DNA of 64,000 nucleotides from a virus: IMG/VR virus record IMGVR_UViG_3300010885_064105, positions 58,363 to 122,362 of that record; one strand, 5' to 3'. Shown piece by piece: positions 22,701 to 25,238 of this stretch (position 1 is its first letter; each line of letters starts with the position of its first letter). The notes under the pieces were generated by a model. It saw only the letters and a program-made list of their open reading frames with translations, ran no database searches and was not told where the DNA came from. The position numbers and the translations under genes were made by a program.

Positions 22701-25152
22701 GAACTTGCTCGTAAGTAAATTTAGCTTCAACTGGAGGTAATCCGGGAGTCTTTGGTATAAAATCTAAAGGATAGTTGTTTTTGGGTGCTTTTTCATATTG
22801 TTTTCCCTCAAGAATATGTTGAAATAAAAACTCCTCAAAAGCTACGCCTTGAGCAGCATAGAACTCTCTACTCTTATCTTTGGCTGCTCTACTATTAATA
22901 TAGCGTCTAAAATTCGCATTGTTTGCAACAGCTTCTTTTATTTCTGATTCCCCAATAACTCTTCTCTCTATATCGGAATTAACATTATCTTTGAGCTGAA
23001 AACCTCTAAGCATTTTCGGTGATTGTCTGTTTAATTTATTTTTTCTTCCTGTTTTTTGTTTGCTGGTCTTGCTTGTTTCATTCTCGTAATAATCTATATA
23101 GTCTGAGATTCTATTTCCACTTTCTCCTGGAGACAGTGATTTTAAAGCTGCAACCCCACCCTGATAATAATTTTTGGGGAATATAGATCCTCCACGACTC
23201 CTATTCAAAGAATGTAAATTACCAACTCCTATGCTTTGTGCTGCTGGCTTGCTCATCACAAACTCACCAGGAGTTAATTTTGCCGATACAGTATCACCAT
23301 TTCCATATCCTGGTACTAATCCACCACTAGCAAAAGCATATATACGACCACCTTCATTAGCTCTTCTGGCTCCTCCACCATTTCCTCTGATTCCTTGACT
23401 AAAACCACCTATATATTGAGTGGCCGCAGTGATTCCTTTAAATGCAGCAAACAGAGTTAATAATGGTAAAACTCCCTTAGTGGCATCAGCCACCTTTATT
23501 AAAGCGCTGGCTAAATCTAAACCAACTTTTACAATATTTTGAAAACTACTAGTATCTCCAATGCTACGAATAAGAGCAAGAAATTCTTCTCTCACTTTCT
23601 GAATCTGAATAGCTAAAGCTAATTGTCCTTTTGCCGCGTCGGTTGCTAATGATCCTTGGCCCTGTTGAGCAACCTTTAATGCGTCTTGAGCAGTTGCGAA
23701 CTGTTGAATAAGTGGTAGCACCTTGCCGATCTGACGGAAGCCGCCCAATTCTTCAACTATCTGTGAGAATTTAAGATCTCGTGGATCTAATCTGCTTAGT
23801 CCTTCACTAAGTCTTTGAACCGCAATATAGGGACCTACGAATTTACCTTCTAAATCAGTTAATGTAACTCCAAATTCTTGTAATGCTTCGATAGTTCCTG
23901 CTCTTTGAATTCTAGTAAAAATAGTTCTTAAACCAGTAGCAATAGTTTCTGCACTTTCACGAGTTGTAGCTCGGATACTGGTAAATACAGCAATAAATTC
24001 ATTTAATGCTTCTGTGCCTGTGCTTACTCCTCTACTAGCAGCAGCAAACACACCACCAGTACGCTGAATAGCAGTAATAATATCACTAGCTTCAACAGCA
24101 AACTTAGCAGACACAGCATTAACACTACCTAGTGCCATTTCTAATTGATTTGCTCCTATACCAAACTGTCTCATTAAAGCAATAGATCCTTCTACAGTTT
24201 GATTCATATCATCAAATGATGGAGCTAATGCACTAAGAGCCAAAGCTTTGAGCGCCGTAGCAGTATCTTTAGCCGTTAAACCAGCCTGTGCAAGAGTTAC
24301 TGTGGTAGTTGTTAGCTCATTAGAAGAAACACCAAGTTTAGTAGATAAATCTGTAATAGTATTTGCCACATCAGCTAATTTATTTCTTGAATCACCAGTT
24401 ACCTGAGATATGCGAGTCATTTGCAAATCAAAATCTATAAAAGATTTAACACCCTGACTAACAGCATTTGTTAATCCATATATAACACTTGTAACAGTTG
24501 TAATAGCTGAAAATCTTCTAAATGCTAAGCCGGATTGACGACCAAACTCTACCATTTCATTGGATGCTAGAGTAATGCTATTTCTAGTATTATTCGCAGC
24601 CCTGCTAACATTTCCAACATTTATAGCAGTATTATTAATAGCCGATCCAGCAGCTGATGCACTTCTCATTGCAGCAGCTAAAGCATTGATGGCTCCTGTA
24701 GCATTGGTGGCTGAGGTTATTATCTGATTAAGATTAGCATTTAATCCTCTTAAATTGTTACTATATGTTGTAACAGCAGTAGTATTGAATCTAACATTAA
24801 CATTAGCATTAATTGATCCTAATTGTCTTCTGATGTCAGCCGCCATTGTTCTTATTGATGACTGATTGGCCCTAACGTTAATATTAGCACTAACCCCACT
24901 TAACTGTCTTCTTATATCTGATCCAATACTTCTTAATGATGATGTATTGGCTTTGATCTTAACATCACATATTATATTAGACAGCTGACTTCTTATTACA
25001 CTAGCAACATTACGGACAGATTGTCTAGTAACTACCGGAGTAATATCTGCGGATACAGATCCAATTTGCCTGCGAATATCCGCAACAACAGTCCTTATAT
25101 TTGAAGGACCGCGCAAGTTGATTTCTGCTGTAAGATTAAATCCTTTGCTCAT
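1768..25152 (-). CDS. Giant modular tail tape measure protein (7794 aa) with embedded enzyme-like domains
   Basis: The position after tube and chaperone-like genes and a TP901-type tape-measure core (residues about 195-580) support the call. Four degenerate ~30-residue repeats come first (residues 15-140). Then follow, in order: a PD-(D/E)XK-like module (~680-900), an ADP-ribosyltransferase-like module (~914-1050), a HAD module (~1265-1425), a second ART-like module (~1525-1680), a long helical region with Gly/Ala-rich hydrophobic stretches (~1950-3060), unrecognised modules, EF-hand loops (~4218, 5290, 5317, 5648, 5718), another hydrophobic stretch (~4340-4400), a kinase-like module (~6800-6935) and a short conserved-looking C-terminus. 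Two linker families separate the modules. Tape measures set tail length and are ejected with the DNA during infection. The start ATG at 25152 has AGGA upstream, and the TGA overlaps the next ATG. Most of the region from 3125 to 6050 is of unknown function. The tape-measure call is firm; the catalytic activities are inferred. Confidence 0.93.
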   Translation of the reverse strand: MSKGFNLTAEINLRGPSNIRTVVADIRRQIGSVSADITPVVTRQSVRNVASVIRSQLSNIICDVKIKANTSSLRSIGSDIRRQLSGVSANINVRANQSSIRTMAADIRRQLGSINANVNVRFNTTAVTTYSNNLRGLNANLNQIITSATNATGAINALAAAMRSASAAGSAINNTAINVGNVSRAANNTRNSITLASNEMVEFGRQSGLAFRRFSAITTVTSVIYGLTNAVSQGVKSFIDFDLQMTRISQVTGDSRNKLADVANTITDLSTKLGVSSNELTTTTVTLAQAGLTAKDTATALKALALSALAPSFDDMNQTVEGSIALMRQFGIGANQLEMALGSVNAVSAKFAVEASDIITAIQRTGGVFAAASRGVSTGTEALNEFIAVFTSIRATTRESAETIATGLRTIFTRIQRAGTIEALQEFGVTLTDLEGKFVGPYIAVQRLSEGLSRLDPRDLKFSQIVEELGGFRQIGKVLPLIQQFATAQDALKVAQQGQGSLATDAAKGQLALAIQIQKVREEFLALIRSIGDTSSFQNIVKVGLDLASALIKVADATKGVLPLLTLFAAFKGITAATQYIGGFSQGIRGNGGGARRANEGGRIYAFASGGLVPGYGNGDTVSAKLTPGEFVMSKPAAQSIGVGNLHSLNRSRGGSIFPKNYYQGGVAALKSLSPGESGNRISDYIDYYENETSKTSKQKTGRKNKLNRQSPKMLRGFQLKDNVNSDIERRVIGESEIKEAVANNANFRRYINSRAAKDKSREFYAAQGVAFEEFLFQHILEGKQYEKAPKNNYPLDFIPKTPGLPPVEAKFTYEQVPDAFILNKRLRYNLLRRNNEKISPLTRKQKPDNIQLGPTIVYEMGPGLKNKIFTPNSSESQKRGREERAQKSLLKIDKLGLERNNGGSIQKFGIGGSTDAISTYKATSMKLNRSLMLGTPLTKEEQKNVKDLKKQTTDKLPKQLYSGIGENRLNLIKNQVGDKLPKSVGKSFTLPGFLSTSLDSSIAMEFARQGLLSILTNPKKKGINTNKRVSTDYDLEKEFILPPNSKFKILSAKEERSSARPGSSLMRSKASLNVQQLASGGSIQRFMAGEMVRRTKKERFKKITESDAAKLTASQIITGLTTGQTGPVRVEGMDVGMMRTILGKRNTTPDIQRKKDEILKAYTRRINGEVDQRLGITNQKQAAGLLFGIAGLYGSPFKPTDMVVGDKGELKNITTVQVMGGVPRKKLMDKAGIGIDDLDAYGKDFRKSVKKGAKRLLVSDILSQLGLGKALYADFDKTLVFGADNLPDLQSFNNKRQVGRQLLSEKARLSTLGQKLRDLLLVKPQLSPYVNVLTARPPSTVGLLQAFLKRQNLNIPRSQFTGVGGNNLNESAIAKLKAAELPPGSVFVDDNGKNTKEAELKSKSLKAKGEAGIKVFRYKSARNPLDQPGEDTAAGLAFQESLRGLLSDKRAMAAFAETGGKSIDFPLGLGKRAALFGLKPNIPTDAKRTLNGPSTAKDNITNYLKVRGYNSGGIIQKFETGGATDSLRQYQLRSKDLHSAVISNKPDKTKSNQIKDLDSSMIDSLPKILYSGFKENRRKIIDQDIDPNKDYKSQLMNKTFSFPSFLSTSINYDSAKRFAGSNGGVLHIRPTGKGANVLERTGNKGKSALYDMEAEYLLPRNSRFKINRVLDTTGPLGWRSDWGAPNFLEAEVKSFKNGGNIRRFADAGLVPAPKLIQRGGFKYSLEDIIKAGFTEAQFMKQIPAPGGYGEQWQIGGYGEGSIPMPPSLQPYKAPPSVVQDRVDLARSNVQNRMADAVRRDGRTLRDYEVSSDQKAFKKMRGYAIGGSTQDTVPALVSNGEAFVPPETAKNIGYDKLREMNQADRNGMRSFAGGGISLFKGPGSGTSDSIGPVGLPVGGFVIRAAATKALGLSKGGAVQRFAFGGSPRAVPNISGMSDARALSVVGVTDNVTGQLENLATVLQELGVRSGDSARIIQSGIQATYQQAIRATEADIRRARLAGASAEQISQAENQLADIRRQAQQDIQTRRTLGGLSGNQLQSIESNAQEERDRIRTNTRNRLAARGMSQEDINTRLQENAGAIDRQAYSRASSRAGVNLRANGLTGDDAQRFVRQSMGDPRILRQMDDQLRQQLRSSTAYTTASRTQQRQMSQSVEEEIRTRKDIVNKLARQRGQQAPGGDQRGNFGGMLGLSFGLQGIGSLLAQQINASASSSNASTAGAIQGGVTGLATGGMLVGGLQDMLGSRLSPAVSKLLGGFGLLATLAASVGQAFIEARNAAIEFEKNFQQKKLETAISDSQQLFEKLNTNIKNVDIQRSLASKLAEAGEAAKAGIEANNKLAKAFWVNLFDAFGSADQGAASQRSEILDKKGIMAYFRSTDLFGGGDKGRSKEYQSLIPEKARENSKSFAETSKLTTDLIGAKIQSGSSVEDIFKDPAWKKQAEVIARANAAVEQEILSIKNNANISDVEKEARINNIIAINAEQTIRQQASVIERQQQLKSLDNTINVYTRSLERMFQNMEQSIGRASFSLEQMSKDIDLASDSLQGQAKVGNIALTAINALQNPRAYSDQTVSNSRNVAAESFGIRSPEMVSLLGVGEKIESTVMSTINKSVNKNPGITEEALGSIVGRDVKEALANLSLPPDLVEKLSGEVGNVLKDFKKSGDEKLDYTQLSEKLGQLNKVVDSSRRAQEVAIKALEHYQNALNVYTQNINKTIDLQISANQRLRKATDIVADSELSLAKTLGKNISLENARTMVNSKVSAKTGGATNPNDIFDSINKLENTRVVQQAEQRSAGERGLSGQADFIKFTKNLSDTNIGLRENIDALKYLADNTDIAASAMEKIQEAQQKSSGRASFIEKLVTSTPEELNGLSSAFQRLQNNANGQINTINRSTGAQRAYYEALQNGASMMEAMKAAQAAFVNERKETLGALNDILPFLGNNQQAGNIKANVLESMLQESGMGVSPVFQQILNTLRNPELDPATQAAIAEYREGNNLQARANSLLAQLDSNLARDIANQSAKALANALSDVKINFEGSELKDLVNLVQQINGKLPLGAAPAAGKASGGVIYAAAGRAIDFKSQGTDTVPAMLTPGEFVVNRAATQSHLPLLNAINSNKYSSGGAVRYYSSGGYVSQNFKEEYKKNSDDLVQSKEKYIDPRSAAFREVKSVYAGPDKFVRGAQPKTIMAPVATASSGRASLDSIKSEDGINNLYLGEAPAILVEKNAHNQDVFNYGVINRPRAHLLDPLGSVVDKPFDTKNITKNKFIEYKNSFNQKLINSDLDSSTIVSSMPAVNDIKDIPESLISDQFYSPNVISNLPVGMIVTRNKTLGALSWNKESTEHAKVLKIYRLASDYADVSVVSNEDQGYYKIKSDLKMSDSSAQDRIKILTGDNSWITEKDNIKNIIKTQELNLKDLKQTQTFTSVDPDPTNPVFNNLFKAEDPNLSNLRQKLEILYSGAEGISLTGNELNFFNPSALSEDKENNITLLHVLNSKYKPILDKSLNSKQQADKIKTTFPKLMVGGAGLNNLPDADYKWARGYEFGIYDVADMGKMKTFPWVANEDPSVISQDIQAAIDNQAEQLKTKYGISTKPVSDFGSYKLKLPNPIGDVDLPYHMQYTEYTGPQIATDPSKADPNGFNLGANLNKALLITPNNKNPLSPYSQFKKYAQSTAYVDKILTGDEIFDKSHIELDKIPDFTTLAKGNIDRNQRDQLKQNLKGVQYSIDLDSLIDHTNHPILKNIPLFEDSPPNKQSYVFNIGEYLSTVADKVFTDRDNAAIKSVGEIDDKGQLADDTIKDNKLPDAVKNLARLSLGVFGRKRVPGLPGNWLYNSIRGIIQKPFKNSGVAQQAAGYTSGIFNNFGGYLSKLAPMTRNPNIYQQLKELFTLGSGAAMAFTGLASGDTRMIGQFQKLNLNAEDLFRSLGGASLFGRISSTALSGDYKAILGQQLEGAKIKTVGANGTLSLVSADKAIPEKYNDLVNIAFNPYNEFPSKDTRKDIIEKLTTDMINATDQVGMSYFDPNTQRFLYGNMTSLYNWYGGNGAWEGQDYFFDKNVDPDNAKRTQQVIDSFSGQDGQDAYTKGNIAHTTLGFASRYGSLPTDKWFVQRREAGLNAEARAVTDPNASKDPLRFATGGVVYAQEGQHINFQPRGTDTVPAMLTPGEFVINKAATQSNLPLLHAINNGGAKAYSNGGPVYLARGGLTVKEHFKPLDTNIFDSLDIDKNSILEDNEMPKNSILRYMADYRKGADNKLTKKELEEYNTDYDSHIDNYLSLDAQKKYNNINPQKQKLNGSFQLNNGDRISQIQFIQTYEAANKIGKQKSKWGARNTLEENFYSGDPNYPFSQATYDLEAHNNKLRLGVGPFNSKAFGYGVAQQIIPALLSLAGGGVGFALTAPFTPAAQIGGTIGGAIVGDQIGQVINEMIYNGFPSSWKKDINKKIEKYPESYEIGQWTGFAADIAMGGFADDFITKSASGLVKKKLTRQAIDEAIKSGSSLNKLIQVGNDTIPIEKTVDDLAESTGKEAASNSKKVNKSKSKKSEKAENKAKIDSLLKNMKIIGDEYNSKIGEAYNKGILRKYDSLAAGDIASAIQKTGDVRNQAAKFHFDDLLKSSPDYVDPSLLTKLTDNSPIYIAAQSQAKETFSRLGIDVSDDFGKLDANKMFDEYFNKEYDILSKNPLNEAAARQKQSILDEIAQKYDIDPSDFKRLKDKLDDIAVRPRRPGFKTIYGLTKTAIMIARMIKDRKIEQKKAQPYDMPEAQTVPAVADKAEAAASPNKDEPKTAETTPPKPQVVKPKDVGNLPKYWDELSYKEYLDTLIKSGKNPEIPDKKLFTTSAIYTKGKRTTALDSRDTTGIVGGNRVSLPKDPKEKAKLDAQINNIGQKLYTSSEIAYDSYSRLVTGKNKNIPLGDIIKGDLIDNYRQSIESMHELMSITNLDKFGTINFKLDKPLPGQSSNKKLGDIIDTLKAVRKGYKNDIVPSLVNEDAEPKEGETPEDANKRTQRSVVIDDSILDLFGRKFAPITETRPDAVPDNGKKFTGREVSDTARENDKFPFRTRITGAKGINSQYKSAYSYYRRILGEYNYHKNIGKLDRYIKGYKTTATVARTLASGGIVYASTGALIPYAPKGTDTVPAMLTPGEFVVNARSTAKNLPLLKSINNGGVQGLSSGGVAYLSRGGQPNDVSYGRFELSDDQAQFSHRSINPLTGNRTPENGDDLDKKYRINSGIYDYLTLRTTMPDWLTSLNNLSFDDNSMRFFSDASFYKTLTQIREANDLRSLQSLSYNFVKGFKYRDYNKDNRLTGFDFTSHLSKTDGILGLIDPDVGGDLQPKDLVKWTTTKAKLQAKSSAARVVKNLTPDLENLRDILSDQKPMGKNNNPEFKNRNHYESPAALLNSTVSEWKKQRQQQKNRVNLRQEELTESKDGRQITMPPHLNMNFDEINVADVVKDILAKKKTPYTENLVSWLENNVKTVSEKVADLVPVPKASEEWDAADAERPRVILDLIKNGPEAFMTGLKGETKEGKSKSLIYSLLAQSARIQGINNLIKARSLFSGSETSVRKGETNFTGDMARRDRNLVYKDQTRTPENFEERENNVSRSGQVKTLTPADNSAIPGSGPNGEQTSDERRETSNRARMANGRGNSAIRGIELWDTNRDGKISFEEWNQFRPEKEPELQRFFGASTFDALMGAYSSALKGLGLRDKNATDNFKPRTLKDYFKNIDKDNTGYIEQHEFSDMVGKPLEYLDIETDREAKELGDTLGTQRDPRGAQKLAYDKIDRTTISSVKNLLKQDFKELYPVSFSKASHFSEREVIQPQIDALRKITGVSELDKINKRTILANIGSSLNKDNSDWGLSPKVEENLGNVMVKIKQDSLLFPGVVNKAYTQGLATPQDLLHNPDINYEKTLKRSGIPEDIFKTIWQDYKPVSKFDNPNSKDSLDKIYKLNNELNSQEIGEDKERTTAAALSQKSNAKKRSAKKELTKNTLIEQLLVKAKYFEPDVYNKLWRGQYKDYYDVPDPTLARHVDMYNTLIPSGETGRLSKPSADQEKEYRNRLKDISKNPIYANKGMLIPYQPRGTDTVPAMLTPGEFVINRAATQQNLPLLHAINSGAKTYSSGGIVYAANGDLIGSSNSSSNSDLSKISAVASLVPKILSKVKDSDKIKSNLDTINNNVILNHKQGKILNDKISLLNNKIDMGLGDIQENIPTDNYLSNIPNYFSNNLSRSSSYGLNHGGIVYAANGKLVNYQPQGTDTIPAMLTPGEFVVNARATSANLPLLQTINKSKGGIAYLQQGGLPNNRDFLENNRDLQRFTSRIGLKAARDIINHKDMYDIFNNNMFHEDLDVDAKIVESKRYIDSHITDRSKIAARELVKQRIRQRQRYLDQIFTANRFTLDEISFGGRDRELRYTLFGIELKEILTTQWRNAQGENYRLQDVIEGINPSRPPSFFNNGGVVYAQDGFDPSKQRMPTLFDLPQDFRKPHKPYKPDVKPKPGLAGASIGAPEKVSATTQRAIDSKVWEQTPQDIPYWFGTRKESETERQQRVIEYGLNENLPEWYKNAGMAWQMVENIAQGWAGTGGAGHQQPRLMQRVKGSRTPLTGQRPNIPVPGYGASNPNTLNDLTTSNVTRPMVRTGDTLDNATTDAGLRRRVSSPKDALQNASTNSMSRPKPISNQDSFGNESTNAGSNPKLQLAPLSSSLGGTTSNSNVSQPAVPSSSSSKGILGKILEYIKKPFVKQQTDEDPRMPVFMTKKPDSVTEGNIQKLLSDRQVGYTGSSLLAGRNAKPGMLKEVDKYLRDAGIDPSSMKFVGSGRESMVFDAGNGKVFKLGYTQNRDVQNILKSPDLEALSLPSDVPGVAGYTGRQNIGPYTVGFQQRTQTLDPEAQKQFQTGNVGAEMQKYLREKGYEWKDAHQGNVGYATDPRFGIPTPMGSLQVIDGDVRPIQAKQKGGMIYASQGTLVNYQPRGTDTVPAMLTPGEFVVNAQATRQNLPLLQSINKSKGGVIYSANGGLVGLLRRKNVNRMENKAQSTNESNSWIGVNGDGKPMDKFGMPIDNLMDIYPSDIMLVNAQSREKALEDIQANTNFDKVKDTVQKASVLWRKQKLNLDENNNRKSDSDIVLDELIYQIAFEPKRFDKNSYSSDADDTVLAKAKKIMEEINGTGGAVPPGAVPNANLQLTNTQLLQTQRVSDRIWERTSYLKQIVNNTQNAIDVLGHNQANNEKRNIFDGTTVDGTSQFDPAAIGISNTTNKQGTQVLQSQNDWAKKELDYIKAVREEIMTLSTPEQRANLAQMPRPPEVLYDETTPIPMRFNRGGVVYAQDGFDASKLPINKNKGGIIYASQGTLVNYQPRGTDTVPAMLTPGEFVVNAKATSKNLSLLQSINNGVQGYSNGGVIDPIYRPRGGYTPPRPPKQTLEQRQQAYQDRRAAEKTAREDRATARKNKTTSYDQMLNAREEAYRANVDARADNNRSPLVKIFEELEKQVNANPDKFELVMPGSVRSALDEDKDAKAKSEFYEQHFMSLSPEDVYKAAKEMYLKDQRQFKYLEGIYNRSKQALFQFSRYPAIGGRIVGTSGKTALAILSKQVEAAHAQGLVLDNAWKILGQKHPEFLAQNSNRQNAAGHASGGIIYANNGMLIPYQPRGSDTVPAMLTPGEFVVNKQAAQNNLDLLQQINSKKYNQGGHVVYKEAGGPIQLKKPIYRANGGMTDETSGGGGGVSNNKDMGLNFDGLSQFTATFGKFIQQLNSLKLPEVINIQGNHKVDVVINGAGALQGMQEGIRNMIVGEVNKAMSSISKQTDGAIA
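4340..4830 (-). other. Protein-kinase-like module in the tape measure
   Basis: Residues ~6795-6935 show the order of motifs in the protein kinase/APH fold. There is a glycine-rich loop VGSGRESMVFDAG (G6803, G6805), a lysine in KVFKLG (K6820), a catalytic-loop-like WKDAHQGNVGY (D6903, N6908), and a metal-binding-like VIDGDV (D6930, D6932). Arg of the classical HRD is absent and the order is D-A-H. The domain is short for a full kinase, so it may be a minimal or degenerate kinase. A Ser/Asn-rich, low-complexity stretch precedes it. Confidence 0.5.
7966..8211 (-). other. EF-hand pair (loops 4 and 5) in the tape measure
   Basis: DTNRDGKISFEE (from D5648) and DKDNTGYIEQHE (from D5718) both fit the canonical pattern D-x-[DN]-x-[DT]-G-x-I-x-x-x-E. 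The first is followed by aromatic WNQF, as in many EF-hands. These are the clearest calcium-binding sites in the protein. Confidence 0.65.
9169..9285 (-). other. EF-hand pair (loops 2 and 3) in the tape measure
   Basis: Two loops, DYNKDNRLTGFD (from D5290) and DPDVGGDLQPKD (from D5317), are spaced like an EF-hand pair. Both have oxygen ligands at positions 1, 3 and 12 and a hydrophobic residue at position 8. The second has Gly at position 6. They lie in the module after the linker at 9650-9832. Confidence 0.5.
12466..12501 (-). other. EF-hand loop 1 in the tape measure
   Basis: The loop DIDKNSILEDNE starts at D4218 and has acidic or Asn ligands at positions 1, 3, 5, 9 and 12, with Ile at position 7 next to the usual hydrophobic position 8. 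A weaker partner (RKGADNKLTKKE) follows about 20 residues later. It lies directly after a long linker and suggests calcium binding. Confidence 0.55.
20120..20580 (-). other. ADP-ribosyltransferase-like module 2 in the tape measure
   Basis: Residues ~1525-1680 are a paralogue of the first ART-like module. They contain SLPKILYSGFKENRRK, the STS motif in PSFLSTSINYDSAKRFA (S1608-T1609-S1610), and E-x-E in YDMEAEYLLPRNSRFKI (E1654, E1656). Ser (S1572) again replaces the usual Arg of the first strand. The shared change suggests duplication or a family-specific variant rather than random decay. Confidence 0.6.
20880..21360 (-). other. HAD-superfamily phosphatase-like module in the tape measure
   Basis: Residues ~1265-1425 carry HAD motifs in order. 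Motif I is LYADFDKTLVFG (D1275-x-D1277-x-T1279), motif II is VNVLTARPP (T1335), and the acidic motif IV is GSVFVDDNGKN (D1390, D1391). All expected catalytic acidic residues are present, so the domain could be active. The substrate is unknown. It sits between the two ART-like modules, with family-B linkers on both sides of the larger module. Confidence 0.65.
21995..22410 (-). other. ADP-ribosyltransferase-like module 1 in the tape measure
   Basis: Residues ~914-1050 follow the R-S-E class toxin layout. There is a start strand KLPKQLYSGIGENR, an STS motif in GFLSTSLDSSIAMEFA (S996-T997-S998), and an E-x-E motif in DLEKEFILPPNSKFKIL (E1037, E1039). The position where the first-strand Arg normally sits reads Ser (S963), so NAD binding may be altered. 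A family-B linker precedes and follows the module. It resembles VIP2/exoenzyme-type domains; activity is unproven. Confidence 0.6.
22500..23110 (-). other. PD-(D/E)XK nuclease-like module in the tape measure
   Basis: A segment between linkers contains the restriction-endonuclease-fold signature in the right order and spacing: acidic E773/E774 in AFEEFLFQ, then D797 in YPLDFIP, then E809-A-K811 in PPVEAKFTY. A basic tail follows (RNNEKISPLTRKQKPD). The spacing D-x(11)-E-x-K is what this fold uses for metal binding and catalysis. Nuclease activity is inferred from these residues only. It could act on host or competitor DNA after ejection, or be inactive. Confidence 0.45.
23410..24560 (-). other. 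Tape-measure core domain (TP901/PhageMin_Tail type)
   Basis: Residues ~198-580 have the composition and motif order of phage tail tape measure cores: an Ala/Thr-rich helical segment around DFDLQMTRISQVTGDS, then LSTKLGVSSNELTTT, AGLTAKDTATALKAL, VSAKFAVEASDIITAIQRTG, and a hydrophobic end (VLPLLTLFAAFKGITAA). This is the part that justifies the gene call. Confidence 0.88.
24725..25110 (-). repeat. N-terminal ~30-residue repeats of the tape measure protein
   Basis: Residues 15-140 contain about four degenerate copies of a unit with the core DIRRQLGSVSANI followed by a short beta-like stretch (for example INVRANQSSIRTM). The pattern is visible in the translation: VVADIRRQIGSVSADI, SVIRSQLSNIICDVKI, GSDIRRQLSGVSANI and AADIRRQLGSINANV. 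These probably form a helical or coiled start to the tape measure before its hydrophobic core. Confidence 0.7.
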
Positions 25153-25160
25153 ATTTTAAG

Positions 25161-25203
25161 TCCTAAAAAAAGAACACCATGCAAGCTAAATGCCGCATGG
25201 TGC
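25161..25203 (-). terminator. Hairpin plus T-tract between chaperone-like gene and tape measure
   Basis: On the minus strand an 8-bp perfect stem, CACCATGC/GCATGGTG (25195-25202 with 25175-25182), encloses a 12-nt loop. It is followed after two bases by CTTTTTTTAGGA. This has the shape of an intrinsic terminator. It lies just upstream of the tape measure start, so it may act as an attenuator that sets the ratio of upstream tail proteins to tape measure. Confidence 0.65.
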
Positions 25204-25238
25204 TCAAGGTTATAAAACCAATATTAATTATTAAGAAA

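Larger units (their letters stand above)
2131..23355 (-). repeat. Dispersed long linker repeat (GTDTVPAMLTPGEFVVN family) in the tape measure
   Basis: A ~58-residue unit has the form G-G-x-[IV]-Y-A-x-x-G-x-L-[IV]-x-[YF]-x-P-[RQ]-G-T-D-T-V-P-A-M-L, then TPGEFVVN, then a helix ending LPLLxxIN. Eight clear copies lie at about 2131-2304, 2995-3176, 4160-4330, 6300-6474, 6800-6980, 9650-9832, 12580-12760 and 15784-15957. Two divergent copies lie at about 19520-19690 (QDTVPALVSNGEAF) and 23190-23355 (GDTVSAKLTPGEF). Many tape measures carry one such motif; a serial array separating unlike modules is unusual. Half-copies (VYAQDGFDPSK or VYAQDGFDASK) occur near 5780-5820 and 3190-3245. Confidence 0.85.
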
